From: Patescibacteria group bacterium
Lineage (GTDB): Bacteria; Patescibacteria; Paceibacteria; UBA6257; 2-01-FULL-56-20
Reading direction: 5' to 3'
Assembly: GCA_023484365.1 (NCBI GenBank)
Contig: JAMDBA010000007.1
Span: 1 to 11,502, forward strand
Length of the DNA: 11,502 nt
In this document: positions 1 through 7,426 of the stretch, in pieces
How positions within the stretch are numbered: the stretch's first letter is position 1
How the letters are laid out: every line of letters begins with the position of its first letter
Notes under the pieces: model-generated
Seen by the model: the letters and a program-made list of their open reading frames with translations, nothing else
The model's database searches: none
What the model was told of the DNA's origin: nothing
Position numbers and translations under genes: made by a program

Positions 1-544
1 CAACACCTATCCTTTTTCCGGCGACAATTTGCCCCGGCTTTATTTTGATGCCGCGATCTTCAAACCAGACGCCGGTTTTTCTATCTGCCGGTTTGGCGTT
101 AATTTTATTGGTAATCCCTAAGTATTTTGTTATTTTTCCCGGTCCGTTAAGCTTAGGCGGTTTTGCGTTTGCCCGAATTTCTCTGCGCGGGCCGGTTATT
201 TTTACGCCGCGGATTAAGACCGCGGCCGGATAGTTTTTCGGTCCGGTTACAATATTAAGCAAATAATACATTCCATAAATTAAATAAACATAAAAGTTGC
301 CCGCTTTTCCAAACATCGGCTCGGTCCTTTTGGTTTTGCCCCGGCTGGCGTGCGAAGCCTTGTCGTTTGGGCCGTCGTAAGCTTCGGTTTCGGTTATCAT
401 TACAGCCATTTCATGGCTCGCGGACTTACGCAGATCTGGCGCTGACTCGCGCGGAAAGCGGCAGACTAAGAATTTCCCCAAAAGCTCTTTTGCGACTTTG
501 GTCGTTGGCCGGTTGAAAAATTTTTGGTTTAATATTTCCGCCAC
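1..544 (-). CDS. mpg: DNA-3-methyladenine (alkyladenine) DNA glycosylase, AAG/MPG family; C-terminus cut by window edge
   Basis: Base-excision repair glycosylase that removes alkylated purines such as 3-methyladenine. About 181 residues are visible; the C-terminus runs off the left edge. It opens with FFNRPTTKVAKELLGKFLV, the usual family start. The active site is complete by comparison with human AAG: general base E54 and Y56 in TETEAY (E125, Y127), H65 in ASHA (H136), Y87 and N97 (Y159, N169). I chose GTG at 544 because the family start follows directly and a TATAAT box lies just upstream, which fits a leaderless mRNA. An in-frame ATG at 580-582 would add 12 residues but has no Shine-Dalgarno. 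Residues about 30-44 are an extra segment between LLGKFLV and the ETEAY strand that I do not expect in the family (see the repeat at 413-457). Family assignment is firm. Confidence 0.93.
   Translation of the reverse strand, partial: MAEILNQKFFNRPTTKVAKELLGKFLVCRFPRESAPDLRKSASHEMAVMITETEAYDGPNDKASHASRGKTKRTEPMFGKAGNFYVYLIYGMYYLLNIVTGPKNYPAAVLIRGVKITGPRREIRANAKPPKLNGPGKITKYLGITNKINAKPADRKTGVWFEDRGIKIKPGQIVAGKRIGV
413..457 (-). repeat. In-frame palindrome-rich insert within mpg, related to the insert in uvrB
   Basis: It encodes residues about 30-44 (FPRESAPDLRKSASH), placed between the first helix and the catalytic ETEAY strand, where relatives are short. The plus-strand unit GCGGACTTACGCAGA (420-434) matches GCAGACTAACGCAGA in uvrB (2634-2648) at 13 of 15 bases. 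Around a central AGATCT, the arms CGCGGACTTACGC and GCGCTGACTCGCG form an imperfect palindrome. The matching unit and the in-frame position in two unrelated genes suggest one element family. Exact ends are estimated. Confidence 0.6.
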
Positions 545-550
545 ACCGCT

Positions 551-579
551 ATTATAAACGCTAAGCTTTCAAACGCAAA
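551..579 (-). promoter_or_regulatory. Probable mpg promoter, giving a leaderless mRNA
   Basis: On the minus strand there is a perfect TATAAT (551-556) with six bases between it and the GTG start at 544, so transcription would begin at or next to the start codon. The -35 hexamer at the 17-base spacing (574-579, TTTGCG) is weak. No Shine-Dalgarno is present. Confidence 0.5.
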
Positions 580-622
580 CATTTTTTAGAAAGTTTCAGA
601 TATTATAGACGAGCACAATAGC

Positions 623-650
623 TTGACAAATAAAATATATCGGTTATAAC
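623..650 (+). promoter_or_regulatory. Sigma-70-type promoter of the frameshifted hypothetical gene
   Basis: TTGACA (623-628), a 16-base spacer and TATAAC (645-650). Transcription would begin near 657, leaving a leader of about 100 bases before the ATG at 761. Confidence 0.65.
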
Positions 651-669
651 TAAAAATAGGACATTGAAA

Positions 670-743
670 TTGCGTATTTAATTGTGTTTATACGCAAAGC
701 AGTTTGCCTGGGGCTCTGGCATGGGGCTGGAGCGAGGGGCAAA
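670..743 (+). promoter_or_regulatory. Structured 5' leader (two hairpins) before the hypothetical gene
   Basis: Hairpin 1 pairs TTGCGTAT (670-677) with ATACGCAA (690-697). Hairpin 2 pairs TTTGCC (703-708) with GGCAAA (738-743) and, inside it, GCTC (713-716) with GAGC (730-733). The Shine-Dalgarno follows five bases after the second stem. This could be a cis-regulatory leader. No known riboswitch class is recognised. Confidence 0.4.
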
Positions 744-760
744 AAGAAAAGGAGGCCAAA

Positions 761-1397
761 ATGGCAAGAAGCAAGAAAGAAGTAGAGGCAATGGTTTCAG
801 CGATGGGCGTGTTCGCGTCGCTGATAACGGATCTGGTCGGGTTTGTAAAAGAACTAGGCGGAACAGTGGAAAATATTTACAGGCTGGCAACTCCAGAGGG
901 GGCAGAAACCCTGAAAAAAGTTGCCGAGGTTATCGTCAGAGAAGCAAATAATTGTCTTCGTCTTATCTCAGGCAGCGAGCTGGTTATCAATCCCACAAGC
1001 GGAAGGGTTATAGCAGACGCAAACGATGTGTTCGGCTACATTGGCTATAATTTCCGCGAAAAAGCGGATGAAGCAGGTAAGCCAACCGAGGAAACGCCTG
1101 TCCATATTTACGAGATGACCCAGGACGCAACGTTAGCCCAGATATTCTCTGATCCTGATAAGATGACCCTCACCCAGGGTCAAATTATAGAGTTCGTGGA
1201 AAAGTATCCGGAATGGTTCAGGCAGAATGACTATGCGGCGACCCTTTTTTTTGTTTAGGTCGTATGGTAAATTCTTCACAGCCGACGTGCGCAAGTCTAG
1301 CGGTGGTAGGTTATGTAGTATCCTCGTCTCCCGGCTTGATCTTGATCTCGGCGGCGTCTGGTGCGCCGAACACCGGCACCACGTGGTTCTTCCGTAA
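761..1397 (+). pseudogene. Hypothetical protein of a Parcubacteria-type family, broken or recoded by a frameshift at a T8 run
   Basis: Function unknown. ATG at 761 follows an excellent Shine-Dalgarno, AAAGGAGG at 748-755, which excludes the in-frame ATG at 704. The first reading frame gives 165 residues (start MARSKKEVEAMVSAMGVF) and stops at TAG 1256-1258, right after CCCTTTTTTTT (1242-1252). Dropping one base there restores a frame that continues FFLFRSYGKFFTADVR and runs through AEHRHHVVLP to TAA at 1395-1397, about 211 residues in all. The continuation reads like a proper C-terminus. From memory, the motif order (a tryptophan-containing helix, an ATFFLFR strand, ADVR, then an AE-RH-VLP end) matches hypothetical proteins common in Parcubacteria drafts. 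Either the gene is disrupted, or the run causes transcriptional slippage or programmed frameshifting, or the sequence has a one-base error. No signal peptide or membrane segment is seen. Confidence 0.75.
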
Positions 1398-1415
1398 CTG
1401 GCTTAACCCTTTTAA

Positions 1416-1441
1416 ACCCCACACATAATTATGTGTGGGGT
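1416..1441. repeat. Perfect 26-base palindrome downstream of the hypothetical gene
   Basis: The arms ACCCCACACATAA and TTATGTGTGGGGT meet without spacer bases. There is no T-run on either side, so it is not a standard intrinsic terminator. It sits 18 bases after the shifted-frame stop and 16 bases before the real terminator. It could be an RNA 3' stem, a protein site or an insertion scar. Confidence 0.7.
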
Positions 1442-1457
1442 AAACTTTCTCTCTTAA

Positions 1458-1491
1458 CCCCGATATTCTTTGGAATATCGGGGATTTTTTT
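1458..1491 (+). terminator. Intrinsic terminator after the hypothetical gene
   Basis: The 11-base perfect stem CCCCGATATTC / GAATATCGGGG (1458-1468 with 1473-1483) has a TTTG loop and is followed by ATTTTTTT. It isolates the upstream gene from uvrB. Confidence 0.9.
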
Positions 1492-1522
1492 ATAAAATAA
1501 TCGCATAATAAAATTAGCGGGA

Positions 1523-1551
1523 TTGACAAGTTTGATTTTTTGGAATAAAAT
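1523..1551 (+). promoter_or_regulatory. Sigma-70-type promoter of uvrB
   Basis: Consensus TTGACA (1523-1528), a 17-base spacer and TAAAAT (1546-1551). The start site would be near 1558, giving a leader of about 84 bases before the uvrB ATG. No Shine-Dalgarno precedes that ATG, and no SOS-type operator is evident over the promoter. Confidence 0.75.
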
Positions 1552-1641
1552 ATTGGCAATTAAATATTAAGACAATAATCCTTAAGCCTTAACCTCTATA
1601 AGGGTCCGGCAAAAGGGATTTTTTAGCGTTAAATTAAAATT

Positions 1642-3558
1642 ATGGCAATTTTTAAATTAAAATCTTCATATAAGCCGCAGGGCGATCAGCCGCGAGCCAT
1701 AGCTAAATTAGTTGAAGGACTTAAAAAAAGAGAGCGCTTTCAAACTCTTTTGGGCGTTACTGGCAGCGGAAAAACTTTTACGATGGCAAACGTCATCAGT
1801 CATTTTGATATGCCGGTTTTAGTCTTGGCGCCGAATAAAACCTTGGCGGCTCAGCTTTACCGCGAGTATAAAAATCTTTTTCCTGAAAACTCTGTAAATT
1901 ATTTTGTTTCTTATTACGATTATTACCAGCCGGAGGCCTACTTGGCTCCAACCGACACTTATATTGAAAAAGAAGCGATGATAAACGAAGAAATAGACCG
2001 GTTGCGCCACCAGGCGACCAGCGCCCTTCAGAGCCGCAGAGATGTTATCGTTGTCGCTTCTGTTTCCTGTATTTATAATCTTGGTTTGCCGGTTAATTAC
2101 GCCGAATCGGCGCTGCGGCTTGAAGTTGGAAAGCCTATGGTCCGGGGCGACTTAACCAGGCAGCTAGTTAAGGTTCAATTTGAGAGGACGAACGGAATTC
2201 TAAAAAGAGGTTTTTTCCGCGTCCGCGGCGACGTTATTGAGATCGCGCCGGCTTCCGGTGAGGTTGTGTACAGGATTGAATTATCCGGCCAAAAAATAAG
2301 CAATATTTTTGTTTTAGATCAATTAAGCCAAAAAATAATTGAAAAGCCCAAAGAACTGGTTATTTTTCCTCCCAAACATTTTATTTCCGATAAGCCGCAA
2401 ATAAGGGAAGCAATAAAGGAGATAAAAAAAGAGCTTAATGAAAGATTGAAGTATTTTGAAGAAAACGGATTATATCTTGAGGCGGAACGCCTTAAGAGGC
2501 GGACTTTATACGACACGGAAATGCTGGAAAGTATCGGCTATTGCCACGGTATAGAAAACTATTCCAGACATCTAACAGGCAAGCTGGCTGGCGAGGCGCC
2601 CGACACTTTGCTTTCTTATTTTCCCAGGGGAGCGCAGACTAACGCAGAACGGACGCGAACTAACGCCGAAAAAGTTCCGAGTGATTCAGCGCTCAGTCAG
2701 CGTGAGTTCGCGAATAGTCAAAAAGCAGACTTTTTGACTATTATAGACGAGTCGCACTTAAGCGTTCCTCAGGTTAGAGGAATGTATGAAGGCGACAGGA
2801 GCCGGAAAGAAAGTCTTATCCAGTACGGCTGGCGGTTACCTTCGGCTTTGGATAATCGTCCGTTAAAATTTGAAGAATTTGAGAAAAGGATAGGTCAAGT
2901 TATTTTCACTTCAGCAACTCCGGGCGTTTTTGAATTTAGCCATTCGGCGCGGATTGCGGAACAAATAATCCGGCCGACGGGCTTGATTGATCCGCCGGTT
3001 GAGGTGCGTCCGGTTTTTGGCGGCGATAAAGGCAACGGGCAAATTGAAGATTTAATGAAAGAGATAGATAAAATAACCGCAAAGGGAGGCAGGGTTATTG
3101 CTAATACTTTAACAAAGAAAATGGCGGAAGACCTGACAGATTTCCTTTTAAAGAAAGGAATCAAAGCGAACTTCATGCATTCTGACACCAAAACCTTAGA
3201 TAGGTCCGAAATTATTACGGATTTCAGGAAAAATAAATTTAACGTTTTGGTCGGAGTCAATCTTTTAAGGGAAGGGCTAGACCTTCCGGAAGTGGAATTA
3301 GTGGCGATTTTAGATGCCGACAGGGAAGGATTTTTAAGGAGCGAAACCTCGCTTATGCAGACAATGGGCCGGACTGCCAGAAACGTAAACGGCAGGGTAA
3401 TAATTTATGCCGATAAAATAACCGATTCAATCAAGAAAAGCGTAAAGGAAGTTGAGAGAAGGAGGAAAATTCAGACGGCTTACAATAAAGAACATGGCAT
3501 CAAACCGGAATCTATAAAAAAGAAAATTGAAAGATTTATTGAAATAAGCAGTGATTAA
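1642..3558 (+). CDS. uvrB: Excinuclease ABC subunit B, lacking the C-terminal UVR domain and carrying an in-frame insert
   Basis: DNA-damage verification helicase of nucleotide excision repair. It is loaded by UvrA and recruits UvrC. Visible motifs: Walker A GVTGSGKT (38-45), the beta-hairpin motif YYDYYQPEAY (91-100) that clamps DNA, DEXX-type IIDESH (367-372), RLPSALDNRPL (398-408), TSATPG (423-428) and motif VI QTMGRTARN (573-581). Two oddities stand out. Residues about 329-360 are extra, inserted between SYFP and KADFLTIIDESH, where relatives run straight through. The protein then ends at KKKIERFIEISSD (638 residues), just before the position where E. coli UvrB (673 residues) has its UVR coiled coil, which contacts UvrC. 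No Shine-Dalgarno is seen. It has its own promoter, and uvrA follows 145 bases later. Identification is certain; the missing domain is read from length and end sequence. Confidence 0.97.
   Translation: MAIFKLKSSYKPQGDQPRAIAKLVEGLKKRERFQTLLGVTGSGKTFTMANVISHFDMPVLVLAPNKTLAAQLYREYKNLFPENSVNYFVSYYDYYQPEAYLAPTDTYIEKEAMINEEIDRLRHQATSALQSRRDVIVVASVSCIYNLGLPVNYAESALRLEVGKPMVRGDLTRQLVKVQFERTNGILKRGFFRVRGDVIEIAPASGEVVYRIELSGQKISNIFVLDQLSQKIIEKPKELVIFPPKHFISDKPQIREAIKEIKKELNERLKYFEENGLYLEAERLKRRTLYDTEMLESIGYCHGIENYSRHLTGKLAGEAPDTLLSYFPRGAQTNAERTRTNAEKVPSDSALSQREFANSQKADFLTIIDESHLSVPQVRGMYEGDRSRKESLIQYGWRLPSALDNRPLKFEEFEKRIGQVIFTSATPGVFEFSHSARIAEQIIRPTGLIDPPVEVRPVFGGDKGNGQIEDLMKEIDKITAKGGRVIANTLTKKMAEDLTDFLLKKGIKANFMHSDTKTLDRSEIITDFRKNKFNVLVGVNLLREGLDLPEVELVAILDADREGFLRSETSLMQTMGRTARNVNGRVIIYADKITDSIKKSVKEVERRRKIQTAYNKEHGIKPESIKKKIERFIEISSD
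2626..2721 (+). repeat. In-frame palindromic insert within uvrB (about 32 codons)
   Basis: Two direct units 21 bases apart, GCAGACTAACGCAGA (2634-2648) and GCGAACTAACGCCGA (2655-2669), encode the heptads AQTNAER and TRTNAEK. An inverted copy lies at 2697-2711. The arms CGCGAACTAACGC (2654-2666) and GCGTGAGTTCGCG (2700-2712) are complementary at 12 of 13 positions. The segment keeps the frame and sits in a surface-loop position before the conserved IIDESH strand. The unit is shared with mpg (420-434). Ends are estimated from the family alignment in memory. Confidence 0.7.
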
Positions 3559-3579
3559 AAAATGCCCAGTAATACAATC

Positions 3580-3608
3580 TTGACTATAAATTATGTTTTA
3601 TTTTAAAT
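3580..3608 (+). promoter_or_regulatory. Possible promoter for uvrA-uvrC
   Basis: TTGACT (3580-3585), a 17-base spacer and TTAAAT (3603-3608) lie in the uvrB-uvrA gap. The -10 is only fair. No terminator follows uvrB, so read-through from uvrB is also possible. Confidence 0.4.
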
Positions 3609-3655
3609 CATTGCAATTAAAAACACATAAAGGTCTTAACAAAAAACTGAGATCT

Positions 3656-3692
3656 AATCTTGCTGTTCCGATAAATCGGAACGGTCAAGATT
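3656..3692 (+). promoter_or_regulatory. Hairpin directly before the uvrA start
   Basis: The lower stem pairs AATCTTG (3656-3662) with CAAGATT (3686-3692). The upper stem pairs GTTCCGA (3665-3671) with TCGGAAC (3676-3682) around loop TAAA. There is no T-run, so it is not a terminator. It ends 11 bases before the uvrA ATG and could affect translation, mRNA stability or protein binding. Confidence 0.5.
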
Positions 3693-3703
3693 GATATACT
3701 GAG

Positions 3704-6220
3704 ATGGAAGAAAAAATAATTATAAAAGGCGCGCGCGCCCACAATTTAAAAAATATAAATCTGGAAATACCAAAGAATAAAATAGTGGTATTTACCGGCG
3801 TTTCGGGAAGCGGCAAATCTTCGCTGGCTTTTGATACGATTTTCGCGGAAGGGCAGCGCCGCTACATTGAATCGCTTTCGCCTTACGCGCGGCAATTTTT
3901 AGGGCAGATGGAGCGGGCCGAAGTTGACGAGATAAAAGGCTTGTCGCCGGCAATAGCCATAAACCAGAAGGCGCTATCTCATAATCCGCGCTCAACCGTT
4001 GGTACGCTTACCGAAATATACGACTACCTGCGCGTCTTATTCGCCCGTTTGGGAAAAGTTTATTGTCCGGTTTGCGGCGCGAAAATTGAAAAGCTTTCCG
4101 TTGAAGAAATGGTTGATATTATTGAAACCAAAGCAAAAGATTTATCTGAGGCGAACAATAAAGCGGTAATAATTTTGGCGCCAGTGGTTCAGGGTCGGAA
4201 AGGAGAATATTACCAGCTTCTTTATGACTTCCTTAAATTAGGTTATAGCGAGGCGCGCGTTGACGGAAAGATCCAATCGCTCCACGATAAAATGGAGCTC
4301 TCCCGATACAAAAACCATAATATTGAAATCATTATAGATAAACTGCTTGTCAGCGATGAAAGCCGTTTGTTTGAGGCGGTTGAAAACGCCATCGGGTTTA
4401 GCCGGGGATTAGTGACGGTTGTTTTTTCTGCGGCAAAAAAATCAGAATCAACAGAAATAACGCTTTCTTCCAAATGGACCTGTCCGGAAGACGATTTTGC
4501 TTTTCCGGAAGTTGAGCCGCGTCTTTTTTCTTTTAACAGTCCGTTTGGCGCCTGCACGGCTTGTTCTGGATTGGGAAAAGTTGAACCGTTTTCAAATGAA
4601 ATTTGTCCTGAATGCCGGGGAAAAAGGCTGAAGCCAGAGGCTTTGTCGGTTAAGATAAATGGAAAAAATATTTACGAGGTTTCTTCTATGACTATTGAAA
4701 AAGCCTATGAATTTTTTGAAGAATATGAAAATAAATTATCGGCAAGGGAAAAATTAATAGCTCAGACCGTTATTAAAGAAATAAAAGACAGATTAAAGTT
4801 TTTGCTGGAAGTGGGCTTGGATTATCTTACTTTGACCCGTGAAGCCGGAACGCTTTCCGGCGGCGAAGCGCAAAGAATCAGACTGTCTTCGCAAATCGGA
4901 TCGCATCTTTCAAATACTTTATATGTTTTAGACGAGCCGACTATAGGTCTTCACGAGCGTGACACCGATCGGCTGATTAAAACTTTAAAATCTATCCGCG
5001 ACAGCCATAACACGGTTGTCGTTGTGGAGCACGACGAACGGAGTATTTTTGAATCTGATTTTTTGGTTGACCTCGGCCCTTTGGCGGGAAAGCACGGGGG
5101 CGAAGTAACGGCTGCCGGCCCGACCAAAGAACTTTTAAAGAATAATTCCAACCACGATTCTTTAACGCTGGATTATTTGACCGGAAGAGAAAAGATAGAA
5201 AATCCCGAATATCGCCGGACTAAACTTACGGAGAAAATAAATATTATCGGCGCCCGGGCGAATAATTTAAAAAACGTAAATCTGGAGATTCCGCTTAGGA
5301 AGTTGGTGGCGATAACCGGTGTTTCGGGAAGCGGAAAATCTTCGCTGGTCCATGATGTTTTATACGACAATCTCGCCAAGATAAAAGCGCGCGCCAATAT
5401 GCCTTTAGAGAAAGCGAGCAAGATTTCCGGATCGGAATATATTGATCAGGTTGAAATAATTAATCAGTCGCCAATTGGCCGGACGCCGCGTTCCAACCCG
5501 GCGACTTATACCGGAATTTTCACGCCTATACGTGAATTTTTCGCCGAGCTTCCTGAGTCGCGTGAAAAAGGTTATTCGTCTTCGCGATTTTCTTTTAACG
5601 TTCCCGGCGGACGTTGCGAAGCTTGCGAGGGAGCTGGATTTAATCTGATAGAAATGCATTTCCTTCCGCCGGTTATGGTTCCTTGCGAGGTTTGCAATGG
5701 CAAAAGATTTAACCGTGAAACTTTACAGATAAAATATAAAAATAAAAATATTGCCGAAGTTTTGGAGATGACCGTTGACGAAGCGGAGGAATTTTTTGAA
5801 AATATTTATCAAATTACCGATAAAACAAAAGTCCTGCGGGAAGTCGGTTTGGGCTATCTTCAATTAGGGCAAAGCGCCACGACACTTTCCGGGGGAGAGG
5901 CGCAAAGGATAAAGCTTGGCCGAGAACTCACTCAGCCGCTCGGCAAAAAAGTTTTATATCTTTTAGATGAACCGACCGTTGGCTTGCATTATCACGACAT
6001 AAGAATGCTTTTGAAAGTTTTAAATAAGCTGGTTGAAAAAGGGAATAGCGTGGTAGTTATTGAGCATAATATGCACATCATTAAGTCGGCGGATTACGTG
6101 ATTGATTTGGGTCCGGAAGGCGGCGAGCGGGGCGGCCGGGTAGTGGCCGCCGGAACTCCGGAAGAAGTATCGCGAAGCGAACATTCTTATACCGGAAAAT
6201 ATTTAAAAAAATATTTATGA
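3704..6220 (+). CDS. uvrA: Excinuclease ABC subunit A, compact form lacking the insertion domain
   Basis: Damage-sensing ABC ATPase dimer of nucleotide excision repair. First half: Walker [10 protein letters not shown] (32-40), CPVC (121-124), a UvrB-binding region (about 125-255), signature LSGGEAQR (384-391) and Walker B VLDEP (408-412). Second half: Walker [10 protein letters not shown] (539-547), the third zinc module C638/C641/C661/C664, signature LSGGEAQR (728-735) and LLDEP (753-757). At 838 residues it is about 100 shorter than E. coli UvrA (940). The gap falls between [10 protein letters not shown] (282-291) and CPECRGKRL (301-309), exactly where the insertion domain of about 100 residues normally sits. 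The first zinc pair is also altered: CPED (260-263) replaces the usual CxxC. The UvrB-binding domain argues against a class II UvrA. The gene overlaps uvrC by ATGA, so the two are translationally coupled. Confidence 0.97.
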   Translation: MEEKIIIKGARAHNLKNINLEIPKNKIVVFTGVSGSGKSSLAFDTIFAEGQRRYIESLSPYARQFLGQMERAEVDEIKGLSPAIAINQKALSHNPRSTVGTLTEIYDYLRVLFARLGKVYCPVCGAKIEKLSVEEMVDIIETKAKDLSEANNKAVIILAPVVQGRKGEYYQLLYDFLKLGYSEARVDGKIQSLHDKMELSRYKNHNIEIIIDKLLVSDESRLFEAVENAIGFSRGLVTVVFSAAKKSESTEITLSSKWTCPEDDFAFPEVEPRLFSFNSPFGACTACSGLGKVEPFSNEICPECRGKRLKPEALSVKINGKNIYEVSSMTIEKAYEFFEEYENKLSAREKLIAQTVIKEIKDRLKFLLEVGLDYLTLTREAGTLSGGEAQRIRLSSQIGSHLSNTLYVLDEPTIGLHERDTDRLIKTLKSIRDSHNTVVVVEHDERSIFESDFLVDLGPLAGKHGGEVTAAGPTKELLKNNSNHDSLTLDYLTGREKIENPEYRRTKLTEKINIIGARANNLKNVNLEIPLRKLVAITGVSGSGKSSLVHDVLYDNLAKIKARANMPLEKASKISGSEYIDQVEIINQSPIGRTPRSNPATYTGIFTPIREFFAELPESREKGYSSSRFSFNVPGGRCEACEGAGFNLIEMHFLPPVMVPCEVCNGKRFNRETLQIKYKNKNIAEVLEMTVDEAEEFFENIYQITDKTKVLREVGLGYLQLGQSATTLSGGEAQRIKLGRELTQPLGKKVLYLLDEPTVGLHYHDIRMLLKVLNKLVEKGNSVVVIEHNMHIIKSADYVIDLGPEGGERGGRVVAAGTPEEVSRSEHSYTGKYLKKYL

Positions 6221-7404
6221 ACTTTGCCGGAAAATTAAAAGAACAGGCGCGAAAATTTCCTTTAAATCCGGGAGTCTATCTTTTTATCGGCAGTAATGGC
6301 GAGGCGCTTTATGTCGGCCGGACAGTTTCTTTAAAAAAAAGGATTATGAATTATTTTCGGGACGATATAGATCCGCGCATAAAAGAGATGGTCTCGCTGG
6401 CCAAGCGGTTAAAATACAGGGAAACAAACAATCTTTTAGAAGCGATAGTCCTTGAGGCTAATCTTATAAAAAAATATTGGCCGAAGTATAACGTCAAAGA
6501 CCGCGACAACCGCTCTTTTATTTATATCGCTATCCCGAGCGGCGATTTCCCCAGGCCTTTGATAGTTCGGGGCAGGGAAATAGAAAAATTTTATCAAACC
6601 GGCAAAAAGGGAGGGGTAAAAATTTTTGGGCCTTATCAAAGTTTAACGCTGGTTAAATCAGCGCTAAGAATAATCAGGAGAATTTTTCCTTATAGCGCCT
6701 GTAAAATTAATTCAGGAAAGGCGTGCTTTGATTATCAAATTGGCTTATGTCCGGGAGCCTGCATAGGCGCTATTTCAAAAGAAGATTACAAAAAAAACAT
6801 AAAGAACATTGAATTGCTTTTGGGCGGTAAAAATAAAGCGCTCCTCAAAAAACTAAAAAAAGAAAATCCGGAAAAAGCCGGAAGTTTAACGCATCTTGAA
6901 GACGCCGCTTTAATTGCCAATGAAAATTTTCTGCCTATCGGCGGATTTAGCCGTGTTGAAGGATATGATATTTCCCATCTTTCCGGAAAAGAAACCTACG
7001 GCTCATTGGTTGTTTTTGTAAACGGAGAAGCTTCAAAAAAAGATTACCGCCTATTTAGGATAAAAAAAGTTTTTCCAAACGATGATTTGAGAGCTTTAGA
7101 GGAAATGGTTTTGAGGAGGCTGAATCATCCGGAATGGGCTTTTCCCGATTTGATGCTTATCGACGGCGGTAAACCGCAGATAGATTTTATATCTAAATCA
7201 TTAAAAGCCGCGGGGCGGAATATCCCGATAATCGGGATATCTAAATATCAAAACGACAAGCTTGTTTTTCCGGCCGGAGCCAAAAAAAATTTCAAAGAGT
7301 TGACGGCAAACGCCAAAAAGACGTTGATAAAGGTTCGTGACGAAGCCCATCGGTTCGCGATTTCCGCCAGTCGGAGAGCGAGAAATAAAAAAATCCCCTC
7401 ATAG
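6217..7404 (+). CDS. uvrC: Excinuclease ABC subunit C, short form without HhH domain and with a reduced UVR motif
   Basis: Dual-incision nuclease of nucleotide excision repair. The N-terminal GIY-YIG domain (about 15-95) has PGVYLF and ALYVGRT, with candidate catalytic E80 in VLEANLIKKYWPKYNV. C162, C170, C178 and C182 occupy the positions of the [4Fe-4S] ligands known in E. coli UvrC. The RNase H-like domain (about 245-385) keeps D251 (GYDISH), D316 (LIDGG) and H378 (RDEAH). At 395 residues against 610 in E. coli, it stops right after the nuclease domain, so the tandem helix-hairpin-helix region is absent. Between residues 205 and 235, LLKKLKKENPEKAGSLTHLE leads directly to DAALIANENF; the FEEAARLRDQ core of the UVR motif is missing. 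The stop lies in the left arm of a terminator, and no HhH-coding sequence follows in any frame. Confidence 0.95.
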   Translation: MNFAGKLKEQARKFPLNPGVYLFIGSNGEALYVGRTVSLKKRIMNYFRDDIDPRIKEMVSLAKRLKYRETNNLLEAIVLEANLIKKYWPKYNVKDRDNRSFIYIAIPSGDFPRPLIVRGREIEKFYQTGKKGGVKIFGPYQSLTLVKSALRIIRRIFPYSACKINSGKACFDYQIGLCPGACIGAISKEDYKKNIKNIELLLGGKNKALLKKLKKENPEKAGSLTHLEDAALIANENFLPIGGFSRVEGYDISHLSGKETYGSLVVFVNGEASKKDYRLFRIKKVFPNDDLRALEEMVLRRLNHPEWAFPDLMLIDGGKPQIDFISKSLKAAGRNIPIIGISKYQNDKLVFPAGAKKNFKELTANAKKTLIKVRDEAHRFAISASRRARNKKIPS

Positions 7405-7426
7405 AAATTTATTTATTAAGGGGATT
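7387..7426. terminator. Bidirectional terminator between uvrC and the acyltransferase
   Basis: AATCCCCT (7392-7399) pairs with AGGGGATT (7419-7426). Read on the minus strand, the stem is followed by a run of seven T (7387-7393), so it is a strong terminator for the acyltransferase transcript. On the plus strand only AGTTTTAT follows, which is weaker. The uvrC stop codon lies within the 19-base loop. Confidence 0.75.

Noticed and set aside
1311..1559. 82-codon frame on the minus strand
   Set aside because: It runs antisense across the shifted-frame end of the hypothetical gene, the palindrome, the terminator and the uvrB promoter. The plus-strand reading explains the region better.
1577..1624. 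Possible attenuator before uvrB (AATCC and GGATT followed by six T)
   Set aside because: The stem is interrupted by several unpaired segments and would be weak. The T-run can be explained by local AT richness.
3665..3682. LexA-type SOS box before uvrA
   Set aside because: GTTCCGAT-AA-ATCGGAAC does not match CTGT-N8-ACAG or the Bacillus GAAC-N4-GTTC box, so only a generic hairpin is reported.
3792..5659. Several minus-strand frames of 66-104 codons inside uvrA
   Set aside because: They are antisense shadows of the uvrA coding sequence with no sensible start context or motifs.
6218..6220. Alternative genetic code with TGA as glycine (Gracilibacteria or SR1)
   Set aside because: TGA ends uvrA at the expected place within the ATGA overlap and also ends the XRE gene, so TGA is a stop here.
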